From the NCBI GenBank assembly GCA_015680685.1, contig MNCI01027234.1, positions 62,001 to 126,000 of the forward strand: 64,000 nucleotides of DNA, read 5' to 3'. Below the pieces are notes generated by a model. That model saw only the letters and a list, made by a program, of their open reading frames with translations, was not told the origin of the DNA and made no database searches. The position numbers were made by a program, and so were the translations under genes. Positions 10,996 through 22,400 of the stretch are shown here, piece after piece. Each line of letters starts with the position of its first letter. The first letter of the stretch is position 1. The stretch is from Gnetum montanum (lineage: Eukaryota > Streptophyta > Gnetopsida > Gnetales > Gnetaceae).

Positions 10996-12888
10996 TCAAG
11001 AAAATAGAAATAGATTTAATAAGGCTTTCAATGGTGTACATGAGGTTTTGTATGCAACATGAACATTGCAACAACACAAGTAAAATATGGCTTGAATGTG
11101 GCTACAATGTAAATAAGAAAAACCTTGTAAAATGTAAATGTAGAGAACAAGAAAAAACTTGTAAAATTGTAAATGCAAGAAATAGGGAAAATACAGTGCA
11201 CTGCAACTATGAAAATAATTTTTTTATAGCTAGAAAACTATAAATAATATTTTAACCACAATGTTTTTGAACAAATGTTGGGATTACAAGGGAAATCAAA
11301 GTAAATTTTGAGGTTTTAAGCAACCTAATGCCAATGTATTTGCAACATTTAATTACACTAGAAAGTTTGGAGACTAAGATGAAAATGTTGACAAAAAAAA
11401 CCCAGAAAAAAATAAAGCACTAAAACTCAAATATGCTAGTGTTGTAGACCACAAGAAGTAACTCCCATATGCTAGATATGCTACTATATAAAGGTTAGAA
11501 TAGGAAAACAATGTGTGCATCTAGGTTTGGACAAAGAAATTAGGCAGAGGTCCTCATTTTAGCACTAGAAAATTGTAACCACTAAAATATTCAATGCTTA
11601 AAAATTGAAGATTTTAGTGCAAAATAGTTTTACCTCAGAATCCATAGGCCTCAAAAAGCATCTGATGTGCCTTAGGTGGTCCCGTTGATCACCAAAGGAC
11701 TTGAAAACTCTATTACCAAGTGAAATATGCGAGAATGGATGAAAATGTGCAAATACAAGATACAATGTTGGTTCCGAGAACAAATCGAGAGATGTTGGAG
11801 GAAATATGTGAAAAATGTGGCTAAAAATAATTGCAAACTTTGTATTAAATATTGTAAAAAATTGTAAAACATAGTTTAAAGAGTATAGATCGACTGGCTT
11901 TCAAAAGCTTGACAATACAAATAGTTCAGAGATCTCTTTGAAACTAGCTTTTAAGATCTAGTGCAAGTAGGGATGGTGTGTTTTGCAACTGTACATCTAT
12001 CTCGATCGATCTACCTTAGGATGGAATATTGCAATATGATCTCTTTGTTCTTCATTCGATCAATCTGCCTTAGGATGGAATACTACAATAGGATCTCTCT
12101 ATTCTTCATGATCAGCATTGAATGAAGGATTTAAAGGCTACCAAAGTGTCTCTATGATAACTTGCCATACAAGGTCTCCCCAAAAGATCTAAAATTAATG
12201 TCAAATATCACTTAAATAGGCTACAATTTGTGTTTTTTCCATTACTTATGTTTTGACAGTCTTCCAAACAATTACACAACATTTTTGACCATTTTCATGG
12301 CCCAAAACTATAGTGTTTTTGTCACCAGCATTTTTGACTACTCTGAATTTAATTTGGTAGCACATTTGACATTTTATGCCATGAATTATGCCTTACAAAG
12401 TGAAAATGTTCTAGGATTTTGACAAAACAAGGTTACAAGGTGGATTTTTTAAAGGGAAATCAAGGTATTTGTATTTTCTCTTGAATTTGATCAAAATTAC
12501 ATGCCAAAATTTGGCTACAAGGTCTTCTTCTTTACAACCAAATTTTCTTTGAGGTGTTTCACTTCTAACAAAAGCTAAATAATTAATTTTTTCCTTATAA
12601 TATTAATTTATTTTTATTTAAGAGGCTCAAAATGGGAAGCTTTCAGATTCTATTACTATTTGTTCACTTTTTTCTAATTAAAGCTTATTTTGTCTTTAGA
12701 GAGAATTTTCTGCTTTATTTTACAAGAAATCCTTTAGTAAGAAGTGAAAACTCATGAAGGTGCTTTTAAATAAGGGCATTACTTGATACTTTTCCTATCC
12801 TAGATAAGAGGTTTTTTAAAAGTAGTTAAGTAATTCGACACTTGACAAGGCTTCTTGAGATCAATTTTCTATGTTTCCATGTAGAATG
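10996..12888. other. AT-rich stretch without a recognisable gene
   Basis: No coding region, RNA gene or LTR boundary could be supported. A 58-bp imperfect duplication lies at 12003-12110 (CTTAGGATGGAATA followed by GGATCTCTNTRTTCTTCAT). It may be the decayed interior of element C or unique flank. Confidence 0.4.
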
Positions 12889-12981
12889 TGTTGGGAAAAA
12901 CTATGTAGAAAACAATGGCTAGATGACACAATAACCAAATTGCACAAGGATCAAATATGTGAAAATAAATTAAAACTAACC
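12889..12981 (-). mobile_element. Outer part of the E1 3' LTR, left of element B
   Basis: Its minus strand contains GTGCAATTTGGTTATTGTGT then CATCTAGCCATTG, matching 26360-26400 on the plus strand, the other E1 LTR. It ends at 12981 with TAACC, the left target duplication of element B. Confidence 0.85.
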
Positions 12982-13740
12982 TGATGAGCGGCAAGGTACC
13001 TGTATGCTCAACCATACGAATACAAGCATTTCACGCATAATCTAGTCGAATTCCAAGGACTAAGTGCTTATGCACCCTCGTGGAACAAGGATGAGTTGAT
13101 TGATCATTATCTTCCCAAACTTACTTGTATGTCATAATTGTATGGTTAAGTAAGTTTGAGGCATATGATTTTTATGGCTTTTATGTTTTTATGTCCTGCT
13201 GCTAATAAGGGAAGAGAGAGATATAACTAAGTGACTAATTTAACTTAACTACTGATTAAGCAGGCTTTAACTAATCCTAACACTAGTATCCATTCTCACT
13301 TGCCGTACACATCCTGAACTAGCGCAACACTATTGGGATTACCAAATACTAATCGTTACTAGGTTACCAAGTGTTACACGCATGCTCAAAGTGATCGTAC
13401 TGTGTAATTTAATGATTTGCTTAATTGATCAAAATGAATTGCTATGCTAATAACATAAATGTAAAGTGGATAAAATAAAATAAAATAAATGCATAAGAAA
13501 ATAAAATAAAATAAATGTGTAAGAAAACAAATCTCAAGTGCTGCAAGGATGAATTGAAGAGCTTGCCTTTATTGTCGTACACAAGGTGTGCTCAAGTACA
13601 CAATGCTCGAATAAATATATGTCCACACTTAAACCTCTTGCTGCAGGCACTTGGAAAATACTCTTATTTTCAAATATACTACAAGAGTTTCACTACTTGA
13701 CTACTGAAAGACTTCTTCCCAATTGTGTGCCTTAGCACTA

Positions 13741-13748
13741 TATTTATA
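13741..13748 (-). promoter_or_regulatory. TATA box of LTR B
   Basis: Minus strand GCCTATAAATATAG, directly beyond the 34-bp repeats. The same box is at 20708-20715 in the 5' LTR. Confidence 0.65.
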
Positions 13749-13761
13749 GGCTTGGGAGCAA

Positions 13762-13937
13762 CTACTCTAATAATTAGAATAAACCGCTAGAGTAACTACT
13801 CTAATAATTAGAATAAATTGCTAGAGTAACTGCTCTAATAATTAGAATAAACTGCTAGAGTAACTGCTCTAATAATTAGAATAAATTGCTAGAGTAACTG
13901 CTTTAATAATTAGAATAAACTGCTAGAGTAACCACTC
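13762..13937 (-). repeat. 34-bp tandem repeat (five copies) in the U3 of LTR B
   Basis: Units of CTCTAATAATTAGAATAAA plus CYGCTAGAGTAACTR. The homologous array in the 5' LTR (20724-20905) contains a run of N. Each unit holds the near-palindromic CTAATAATTAG. Confidence 0.85.
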
Positions 13938-13943
13938 TCATCA

Positions 13944-16288
13944 TACCCCCATGACTGAATGAAAACTCATCCTNCGACTGAATGAAAACTCATCCTTAAG
14001 TTTCTTACAAAATATTGGGAAGGTATGGGATTATTAACTAATTGACAACTAACGATGGAATGGGATGACAGACTCAACATGCCTAGTGACAGATCAATAA
14101 GCATATTACAACATTGTGGTGAACACTCGTACATAAATGACATCCAAGCCTTTATTTGGCAGCTTGTAGAGAAAGAGAGAGAAAGAAAATGAAGCGTTTT
14201 GTCGCCAATGCTAAAATTGCGCCTTCCATTATTTATCCATAACCACACCACCAAACTTGCTCCTTTCATAAATGCTTCAGTTCCAACCCATCCTGAGTGC
14301 TTCCTCCAAGCTAGTCCATTGTTTATATGATCACCATTTACACACACAACACAGTCACAAATGAGCAAGGAAAGATAATCCATAATGCAGTTGATACCTT
14401 TCCTCAATATGAATTGCATTGGCTAAGTTATGGTTATGGCAAAAACTGGTTCGAATATTTATCACTAGCAGCTACCCAAGGTGTAGGGGTTAGGCAATTA
14501 GTAAAATGGAAAAAATTAAAAAATTTGTGCCAAGGCCCCCACGACTAAGAGCAAACCTCTGATAGCTATAAGATGGAAAAACATGAGGAACAAGAAGTAT
14601 GGTAAAAATAACAATGGCAACAGCAATAAAATGGATGCCATGGATGGGGATGAAACAAGAAATGATTGATTATAGGAAATGTTTAAGGAAAAGAACTTAA
14701 CAATTACACCAAAAAGAAATGCCAGTGGGTCCTCCCCAAAGTAGGCTCATGTCCTTTATGCCCTGAGAAACCCACAAACCAAAGAGTCCGTAGGCTCTAG
14801 GAATGTCATTTGGAAGCAAGAGTTAAAAACTTACCCACAAGAATTCACCAAAGAAAAACAATGCATCAACCCAAAAATGGACTAATGATAAAACCAGAAA
14901 TGAGGTGGAAAAATGGGAAGAAATATGGAGAGGAGAGAATGGAATGGAATCACAAGAACAAGGTTGTGTAAAGCCCCTTGTCTATTTCATGGTTAAGATA
15001 ACTAAGTAGAACTCATCCCAAATCCAAACTCAAACCAACCACATCTAGTGACCTCACATCAACACACTTGACCAATCCATCCACTTGAAGCAACAAGAAT
15101 GCTTTCACAAAGAGTCACCACCATTCCAAGGAGAGTGAGATGGAGAAGCAAGAAGCAAGAAAAGGCCTTAGTTAGAGGGAACCTTCAGGCATGGGTAACA
15201 TGTCTTTCTAGTTCCATAACCAGTGCTTGTAGCCCATATTGCTTTATTATGTCTAAGAGGTGTGCTTTGAATTCTCACACTTTTTTTCTTTTTCTTTTTT
15301 GGTGTGAGAACCACGCCATGCAAAGACTTATTTTTATTCACTCAACTTCCTGATATTTGAACAATGTTAGAATGGTGGAAAACCCAAGAAAAAGCATCCA
15401 AGCACCCAAGAGAATGGCCAGCACCAATGCATCGAATCCCCTTGAAGTCATACCCTTTACATCCTTTGAGTCTTTCCTTGGTTTGAAAAATACCTAGCCA
15501 TCAATTCATTAACAAGTTTACTTAGAAAAAGGGGACTATACAGTTCCAAGCCAAAGGAGACCATAGAGTTATATCGATGAGTGGAAGACATGGACTCATT
15601 GCCTATTTTGCCAAAAAAACCATACTTTAATATCAGCATCATAATTCAAAGGTTAGCAAACATTAGCAATCAATATGATATAATTCAATCAACCATCATG
15701 ATCACTTATTCGATGAAAAATCAAAGTAAATCAAGCAAACAAAGAAACAGTAAAAACATGAACGATGGTGTAAAAAAAATAAGAAAAGTTGAAAGAGTGT
15801 AAAACAAAAATGTGTGAAACAAAAATGTGTAAAACAAAAATTCAAAAAGAACTGAGGGCCTAGAATGGTTAGCATAGGTGGCCATCTCCCCCACGACTAA
15901 GTTGGAAGGAGGAGATCCGAAATAGTGAGCAAGGTTGTTCATCAAGAGAGGTAGCATGTGTACTGGTTGTCCTAAGCTCCTGGAAAGGTTTGGTTTATTG
16001 CACATTAATCAAAAGTTTCTTATATGGGCTCTCAAGTTTGTATATTGTCATGGCCCTTGAAGGAAAAGTTGCATAAATAATATAAGGTCCTTCCCACCAT
16101 GTTTGAAATTTAGTACATTATGGCACAAGTGTGGGATTCCAATAGATAACCTTATCTCCTGGCTGATATTTAACTTTCCTAATTCCTAGGTCATGACATT
16201 GTTTATTGAAGGCCTTGTGCAATTCATTGGATGATAGGGTAGCTAATCAGTTTTCATCTAGCAAGTTAAGTATTACTAACCATTATTT
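13944..16288 (-). other. Polypurine tract and 3' noncoding interior of element B
   Basis: The polypurine tract is 13944-13956. A 26-bp block (CGACTGAATGAAAACTCATC) is duplicated on both sides of an N at 13974, probably a scaffold join. The rest has phrases shared with element D (GTGGGTCCTCCCCAAAGTAGG at 14727 here and 43671 there) but no convincing protein. Open frames near 13967-14419 and 15.7-16.0 kb are unrelated between copies and lack family motifs. Confidence 0.5.
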
Positions 16289-17150
16289 CTATGCTAGATC
16301 AAGGTCAAGGTTGAGGTCACATGTCATGGATAGTGTACAAAGCTCAATTTGAATGGGAAGTATTTGTAATTTACCATACACTAACTTATAGGAAGAGTAA
16401 CCTGTAGGAAGTTTCCATGTGGAACGGTATGCCCAAAGAGCATCTTTTAGTTTAGTGCTCCAGTCTTGCCTAAACTTGCTAATGGTTCTTGTTAATATCT
16501 TCATAATCTCCCTGTTGGTGACTTCTGCTTGACTGTTTGCTTGGGGGTGGTATGGTGCAGTCAATTTATGCTCAACCCCTAAGCGTTGCATTAATTTTTG
16601 AAAAGTTGCACCTGTGAAGTGTGTACCATTATCTGAAATAAGTGCATGTGGCACACCAAACCTATTTATGATTTGTTGTTGAACAAATTGTGTAGCTGTA
16701 GAGGATGTACAATCTTTAATAGCAACTTCTTCTACCCATTTTGTTAGGTAATCAACAGCAACAATAATATAAGCTTTTCCATTAGACATTGTTGTAACTA
16801 GCCCCATAAAATCAATTCCCCAAACGTCGAAGGGTTCTAATAGTTAAATCCATTATTGCAGACCCTCCATTCAAGCAGTCATTCCCCCATCACGTTGACA
16901 GCACTCACAAGATTGGACAAAACAATGGGCATCCCGAAATAATGTAGGCCAATAATATTCTGCAAGTAGGATCTTGATGGTCGTTCATCTCCCAGTGTAA
17001 TGACCCCCACAAGGACCGTCATGAGCATCTTGGAGAACTTGTAGTTGATCTATATCAGGAACACAGCATCAAACTAAGCCATCAGGACACACTTTGTAAA
17101 GTTGCCCATTGATCTCCATAAAGTACTTAGCTCAATGAAGAAATTATTGT
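16289..17150 (-). pseudogene. Integrase of gypsy element B
   Basis: Retroelement integrase, the nuclear enzyme that inserts the cDNA. The frame 16807-16289 (172 aa) keeps the catalytic core: Asp19 in VAVDYLTKWVE, Asp59 in LISDNGTHF and Glu95 in NSQAEVTNREI, with exactly 35 residues between the last two (DD35E). The usual Gly before the Gln-Ala-Glu is Ser here. HPQA and a WAYRSTWKLPTGYSSYKLVYG segment, typical of plant gypsy integrases, follow. The upstream zinc-binding part (to about 17150) is broken by stops: CDACQRDGGMTAWMEGLQ is legible only across an interrupted frame. The C-terminal domain is not clear. It lies directly downstream of RNase H, the Ty3/gypsy order. Confidence 0.85.
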
Positions 17151-17407
17151 TTCTTCTTAAGGTGTAACTCTTATGGTATTTGTTGGGTGAGGAGATAGGT
17201 AAGAATTCTACTGTACCAATTTATCTTCATGGGTGATTGATTATTCACTACACCAACAAAGAGGAATTCATTAGGGAAATGATCAAAAATTGGATACTCA
17301 TCCTCTTTGTTGTCCCATCACAACCAAGATAAATAATTAGCAACTACATTCTCAGTGCCCTTACAATCGATCATCATTAAATCAAACTCTTGTAAGATTG
17401 CAAGCCA

Positions 17408-17720
17408 TCATATGATATGAGGGTTTACCATTGGCTTATTAATGAGGAACCTTATTGCACTATGATTTGTATGTATGTATACTTTATATCCCAATACATA
17501 GTGTCTAAACTTCTCTAGGGCAAACACTACAACCATTAATTCTTTCTTTGTGGTAGTGTAGTTAAGTTGTGCATTGGTGATACTTCTAGTTGCATAGTGG
17601 ATGTAATAAGGATGCTTTTGGTCATCTAACTGTGTAAGTACGGCTCCTAATGCATAGTTGGACACTTCAGTCATGATATGGAATGGTTTGAACTAGTCAG
17701 GAGCTTATAGAATGGGTGTT
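17408..17720 (-). pseudogene. RNase H domain of gypsy element B
   Basis: Minus-strand frame 17674-17408 reads TEVSNYALGAVLTQLDDQKH, then HYATRSITNAQLNYTTTKKE and VVFALEKFRHYVLGYKVYIH, ending TNHSAIRFLINKP. This is the RNase H of Ty3/gypsy pol. Catalytic Asp positions are expected at TDASNYALGAVL (here TEVSNYALG, so Asp is lost), Glu in KKELMVVVFALEKF (kept) and Asp in YTDHSAL (here HTNHSAI, lost). Two of the three metal ligands are therefore mutated. The frame ends at a stop before the integrase. Confidence 0.8.
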
Positions 17721-17731
17721 TCTACTAGCTT

Positions 17732-18777
17732 CTATTTCAAAGTTTGAAAAGCTAATTTGCATTTCCTGGTCCACTTGAAAGGTATGTCCTTTTTTGTTAA
17801 TTCCACCAATGATTTGGAAACCTTTGAAAAGTTCTCAATAAATCTCCTATAGTAGCTAGTATGTCCAAGGAATGATCGAATATCTTTGATAGTTTCTAGT
17901 TGACAGGTAATTCCTTGGATAATTTTGATTTTCTTAAGGTTTACCTCTATCCCTGTGTATGAGATTTTGTGCCTTAGTACTATGCCTTCTTGGATCATCA
18001 AATGGCTTTTCTGCTAGTTGAGCCTCAAATTAGTTTCTACACATATTTTTAACACTTACTCCAACTAGTCCAAGGCTTGATCAAAGTTTGCTCCATAAGT
18101 GGAGAAGTCATTTATAAAGACCTCCACACCATTCCCTATCTGCTATTGGAATATGCTTAGAACTAGTCGTTGAAATGTTGCAGGGGCATTACACAAGCCA
18201 AACGACATCTGTTTGTATGTGAACATTCCCTAAGGACTAGTGAATGTAGTCTTGGCTTTGTCTTCTAGGGCTATTTGTATTTGGTTATATCCGCTATATC
18301 ATCCAGAAAATTGTAATAGCGATGCCCTACGATGGTGTCTAAGACTTGGTTGACAAATGACAATGGAAAGTGATCTTTGAATGTTACCATATTTAGTAGC
18401 CTAAAATATATGCACACCCTCCATTTTCCTTCCTTTTTAGGCACAATAACTAAGGGGCTAACCCAATCGCTATCAGCAATGGGGTATATGAACCTAGCCT
18501 TGAGAAGTTATTCGATTTCTTTCTTGACTACTTGCTTTAGCTTTGGGTTTAAATGCCTCTGCAATTCTCTTCGAGGCTTCATAGAGGGGTTGATGTAAAT
18601 CCTATGTTGGCATATCCTAGGATCTATTCCAATTAATTTGGGATATGACCAAGCGAAGGCTTTTGACCATCTATTGATTACCTTCAGTAGTTCTTCTTTC
18701 TGTTGACAAGCAACCTTAGCATTGATAATTACTAGTTTTTCATTTTTAAGGAACATGTATTCCATACTGATGGGCAA
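17732..18777 (-). pseudogene. Reverse transcriptase of gypsy element B
   Basis: The N-terminal frame 18777-18508 shows EELLKVINRWSKAFAWSYPK, GIDPRICQHRIYI and LNPKLKQVVKKEIE, the classic gypsy RT entry. Next, across interrupted frames (18508-18010), come YPIADSDWVSPLVIVPKKEG, WRVCIYFRLLN and DHFPLSFVNQVLD. The catalytic YxDD region is damaged. The frame 18001-17732 covers the thumb/connection: MIQEGIVLRHKIS, RSFLGHTSYYRRFIENFSKV and PFKWTRKCKLAFQTLK. At least three stops or frameshifts separate the parts, so no active enzyme can be made. Confidence 0.85.
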
Positions 18778-18959
18778 TGGTTTTAGCTCAAGGGGCTCCT
18801 ACTTAAATTTCTCAGGGATTTCTAACTTCCCCTAGTTGATATTTTCAAGGTTAAGACTTGGAAGTTGGCAATGGACTTGCTCTAATGTATCTATGCTATC
18901 GATGTAAGCACAAGTTAAACCCTCAGTTGGTTCCATGCATATAATTGAACTACTTTCTT

Positions 18960-19480
18960 AATCAGCTATTAGCCACTAAATGCCTTCCTATCATGTGGCT
19001 GCTACACTGATTGCATGCAGGCAATGTTAAACTTTGCACAACCCATGACCTCTACACGCAATTACACCCTGTGTCACTGTATGCGATGCATGGAACTTTC
19101 TTTTTCTCGATCTTTCCAAATGTGTTTTCCTTTGATATTTCCAAGGAAAAATCGTGGATTCCTAAGCGTGCGTCGATGGTGCTTAGCCATGCTCTTCCCA
19201 TTATGACTAGGAACTCCCCCTTACCGTTGTTTACCTAAATCATTAGGAAGTCAACTGGGTACAACCACCCACAAACAGTGGTAACAATATCTTCCACTAG
19301 TCCCAATGGGAGAGTGATGGACTGGTCGACCAACTCTAGACAGATGTTGCTCTTTTTCAATGGAGATAGGTTCCAGGCCTTGTACATTTCTTAAGAAATC
19401 AAGTTAACACCAAAACTTGAATCCAAAAGAGCCTTACATGGTGCATTTTTGGCGATTTGTAGGTATATCAAAGGACTCCC
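18960..19480 (-). pseudogene. Aspartic protease region of gypsy element B
   Basis: Reading the minus strand from about 19435 gives ALLDSSFGVNLIS, stop, EMYKAWNL. This aligns with the ALLDLGASVNLLP-type active site of plant gypsy retropepsins, the D-x-G-A core being altered. Further on come ITLPLGLVEDIVTTV and GEFLVIMGRAWLSTIDA, the latter matching the (I/L)LGRPFL(A/S)T segment. Stops interrupt it. The identification rests on segment order between gag and RT. Confidence 0.65.
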
Positions 19481-19526
19481 AGGATCAGAGAATTTCCTAG
19501 GAAGGTGGCTAGCTTTGCTCTAATCG

Positions 19527-20370
19527 GTGACGACATGTGTTAGCATGATTGTATGCATTGAGTGCGGTGATTGGGTTGAAGGGGGCTCCAAAGTTTTGAT
19601 TGATATTGAAGCGTCTAAGGAATTAGCTACTTGTGATTGCAAGGACTTGGTTGGACTATTGATTCTAAAGAAAGGTATTTTCTTCATGTGGTTGTTGGAA
19701 CCAATAGTTGGTTGAGAGTTAACAGCCCTTGTGGTGTTACGTTGCTATGGCTAGGTAGGGATTTCACCCTGCATAGCTGGAGCAGGTGGTAGTGGAGCTA
19801 TTGGTAAAAGAGATGTGGCTGAATGAGAAGGATGATATGCTTGCAAGATATCATCATAGAAGATGGAGTTTCATAATACTCATGGGCTTGGTAGTGAGGT
19901 TGAGGAGTGATGTGACCAATAGAGTCACGTGAGGAGATTGGCTACTGCACGTAAGATCCATACGAGTCAAGTTGCTGATAAAGATACTATTGCCTTGGTG
20001 GTGGCATTCCCCATGATTGTGGATGTTGCCACTGTTGATATTGCTCAATCAGTTATGGTGGAGTTCCATTGGGATAATATGTTAAGGGTTGGTGGAACTG
20101 CCTTGGGTTACCTTGAGGATAAGGTAACCTTCGAGGTGTTCACCTTTTGTTTAATCGTGGGTTGAGTGCATACACCCCCAAACTCCTGCAGATGTGAGAT
20201 TACAAGGCAACATCCCTTAGGATGGTCATATTGACATATCTCACATCCACTATCATTATCTGTTTTCGAATCCATGACCTCTTTAATGATGGCAAATTTT
20301 CCCTTACCCTTGCTACGTGCATGTTCAGCCTCTTTCTTTTTTCTTTTCTCACTACCCTTACCCTTGTTAC
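19527..20370 (-). pseudogene. Gag remnant of gypsy element B
   Basis: The minus-strand translation contains DSGCEICQYDHPKGCCLVIS then HLQEFG, the best preserved copy of the CxxCxYDHPKGxC block that also occurs in A (about 4540) and D (about 45610). The spacing C-x2-C-x3-H-x4-C suggests a variant zinc knuckle. A Gln/Pro/Tyr-rich, stop-interrupted segment runs on to about 19.5 kb. The N-terminal capsid part is missing, because a deletion joins the upstream end to the LTR at about 20370. A frame that begins inside the LTR at 20548 is a by-product of that junction. Confidence 0.65.
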
Positions 20371-20916
20371 CACATGCTCGAAGTGATCGTACTATGTAAT
20401 TTAACAATTTTCTTAATTGATCAAAGTGAATTGTTATACTAATAACATAAATGTAAAGTGCATAAAATAAAATAAAAGAAATGCATAAGAAAACAAATCT
20501 CAAGTGCTGCAAGGATGAATTGAAGAGCTTGTCTTTATTGTTGTACACAAGGTGTGCTTAGGTACACAATGCTCGAATAAAGATCCATCCACACTTAAAC
20601 CTCATGCTACAAGCACTTGAAAAATACTCTAACTTTCAAACAGACTATAAGAGTTTTGCTACTTGACTATTGAAAGACTTCTTCCCAATTGTGCGCCTGG
20701 GCATTGTATTTATAGGTTTGGGAGCAACTACTCTAATAATTAGAATAANNNNNNNNNNNNNNNNNNNNNNNNNNNNNNNNNNNNNNNNNNNNNNNNNNNN
20801 NNNNNNNNNNNNNNNNNNNNNNNNNNACTAGAGTAATTGCTCTAATAATTAGAATAAACAACTAGAGTAATTGCTCTAATAATTAGAATAAACTGCTAGA
20901 GTAACCACTCTCATCA
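20371..20916 (-). mobile_element. Truncated 5' LTR of element B
   Basis: Matches 13379-13943, including the R region, the TATA box at 20708 and the 34-bp repeats. 78 N at 20749-20826 replace part of the repeat array. The U5 end and primer binding site are deleted. Confidence 0.85.
20749..20826. other. Assembly gap of 78 N in LTR B
   Basis: Interrupts the 34-bp repeat array of the B 5' LTR. Confidence 0.95.
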
Positions 20917-20921
20917 TAACC

Positions 20922-21293
20922 TCTAGCCATTAATGCCTTTACATAAACTTGTTGTGGTGAGTGTTTTGATTCTTCTATCACACTAATGCTCAACAACGAT
21001 GGTGTATGCAAACTCTCAACATTTGTAATAGGGACCAAAACTGTAACACTACTGTGATTTCTTTCAGTGACTTTACTCTTCCATCAAGAACATTTTATGG
21101 GTTAGAAAAATGTCAGTTACCAAACTTTTGGTTTAAATGAAAAATATGCGACCACTCTTGTGGTAATTGTTACAAACCGTTGATTTTTCTGTAATAGTCA
21201 CTTTTATGAAACTGTTACAAACTATTGGTTTTCTCGTAACAATTACATTTATGAAACCATTACAAACCATTGCTTTTCCCGTAAACAGTTACA
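20922..21293 (-). mobile_element. Main part of the E1 3' LTR
   Basis: It begins on the minus strand with TGTAACTG next to the polypurine tract and contains two to three copies of a 45-50 bp unit (GTTTCATAAA...GTTTGTAA) at 21160-21290. Positions 20930-21150 are an inverted match of 26098-26323, the flipped block in the other LTR. Confidence 0.85.
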
Positions 21294-21306
21294 TTCTCCC
21301 ACTTGA
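21294..21306 (-). promoter_or_regulatory. Polypurine tract of copia E1
   Basis: Minus strand GATCAAGTGGGAGAA next to the LTR start. E2 has ACCAAGTGGGAGAT in the same place at 38688. Confidence 0.75.
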
Positions 21307-21809
21307 TCTTCATATTTAAAATAATATCCATCAAACCCAAATTTCAAGAGATGAATACATGAATCATGGCAATAGTTTCTCTGAATGTGAGTATTATCTT
21401 CCATGCATTACAATCTATTATCTCTTAAACTTAATTCCTTATAGGGTAACTAAACTTTATAAATAAACCTAATGTTCATTCTAAGTCCTACCATATGTAA
21501 ATTTTCTCTAATAACTATATGCGTAAACTGAATATGAGAAAACATCACAACTAAATAAGAGTTTTATTAAGATCGTAAACTTGTATGTACAAATTACATT
21601 ATTGAATCAAGTCTCATCTAAACTACATGATCCTTAAATGACTTCAATGACATTTCTTTTGTCAAATGATCAACTATCATCAATTTAGTGCTTATATGCT
21701 TAATGATCACTTTCTTTTCCTTAACACATTCCCTTATGTCTAAGTACTTTATGTTCATGTGTTTACTTTGATTGCCACTCTTATTATTCTTAGCCATAAA
21801 GACAATAGC

Positions 21810-22400
21810 TTAATTGTCATAAAACATTCTTAATGGCTTAGATATAGAATCTATAATTCTAAGGCCCAACATGAAAGTCTTGAACCATACACCATGTGAA
21901 GTAGCCTCAAAACAAGAAATGAACTTTACCTCCATTGTAGAAGTAGCAACCAAGGTTTGCTTTTCAATTCTCCAATACATAGCTCCTCCAGCCAGCATAA
22001 ACACATAACCAGATGTTGATTTCCTTGAATCAACACAACTAGCAAAGTCTAAATCAAAGTAGCCAATCACCTCTAGATTGTTAGTTCGTCTATACATAAG
22101 CATGTACTCTTTTGTACCTTGAAGGTACCTCATCACCTTCTTTGTAGCCCTCCAGTGGTCAATGCCTAGATTACTCTAATATCTACCCAGTATTCCCACA
22201 ACTAATTGCAATGTCAGGTCTTGTGCAAACCTAAGCATACATTAGGCTTCCAGTAGCTAAAGCATATGGAATGTTGCTCATTTGTCTTTTCACTAAATCA
22301 TTCATGGGGCACTAGTTCAAATTGAACTTGTCATCCTTCATAATGGGTGTTACACTCAGTGAACAATCTTTCATCCAAAACCTCTCTAAAACTTTATTAA
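21810..22400 (-). pseudogene. RNase H region of copia E1
   Basis: Frame 22136-21810 (108 aa) reads MMRYLQGTKEYMLMYRR, GYFDLDFASCVDSRKSTSGY and LVATSTMEVKFISCFEATSH, ending LRIIDSISKPLRMFYDN. These are the C-terminal blocks of Ty1/copia pol (RYLxGT, GYxDxDxAGxxDxRKSTSGY, STxEAEYxA). The second block has Cys for Gly and the third has VKF for AEF/AEY. The upstream part to about 22400 is broken by stops. Confidence 0.85.

Larger units (their letters stand above)
12982..13943 (-). mobile_element. 3' LTR of element B
   Basis: 962 bp with TGATGA/TCATCA termini, flanked on its right by the reverse-complement polypurine tract. It holds five copies of a 34-bp repeat next to the LTR start, a TATA box at 13741-13748, and an R/U5 region related to LTRs A, C, D and H. 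Confidence 0.9.
12982..20916 (-). mobile_element. Ty3/gypsy element B, nearly full length with decayed pol
   Basis: Bounded by TGATGAGC at 12982 and CTCATCA at 20916 and flanked by the 5-bp duplication TAACC (12977-12981 and 20917-20921). Minus-strand order: truncated 5' LTR (20916-20371), gag remnant, protease, RT, RNase H, integrase, long 3' noncoding part, polypurine tract, 3' LTR (13943-12982). The 5' LTR lacks about 400 bp of its 3' half plus the primer site and gag start, lost in one deletion that joins the LTR directly to gag near 20370. It is inserted in the 3' LTR of copia E1. Confidence 0.9.

Noticed and set aside
13762-13937. Regularly spaced 34-bp repeats considered as a CRISPR-like array
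   Set aside because: There are no variable spacers; it is a plain tandem repeat in a plant LTR.
13967-14419. 150-codon minus-strand frame with hydrophobic stretches in element B, considered as an env-like protein
   Set aside because: It starts at the N-containing duplicated block, has no counterpart in C or D and no recognisable motif.
16021-16288. Possible integrase C-terminal extension or chromodomain of element B
   Set aside because: Pieces of a VWWEGPYII-like phrase can be guessed but the frame is too broken to call a domain.
20108-20548. 146-codon minus-strand frame
   Set aside because: Begins in LTR sequence and passes into gag through a deletion junction; it is not a gene of its own, only its gag part is real.
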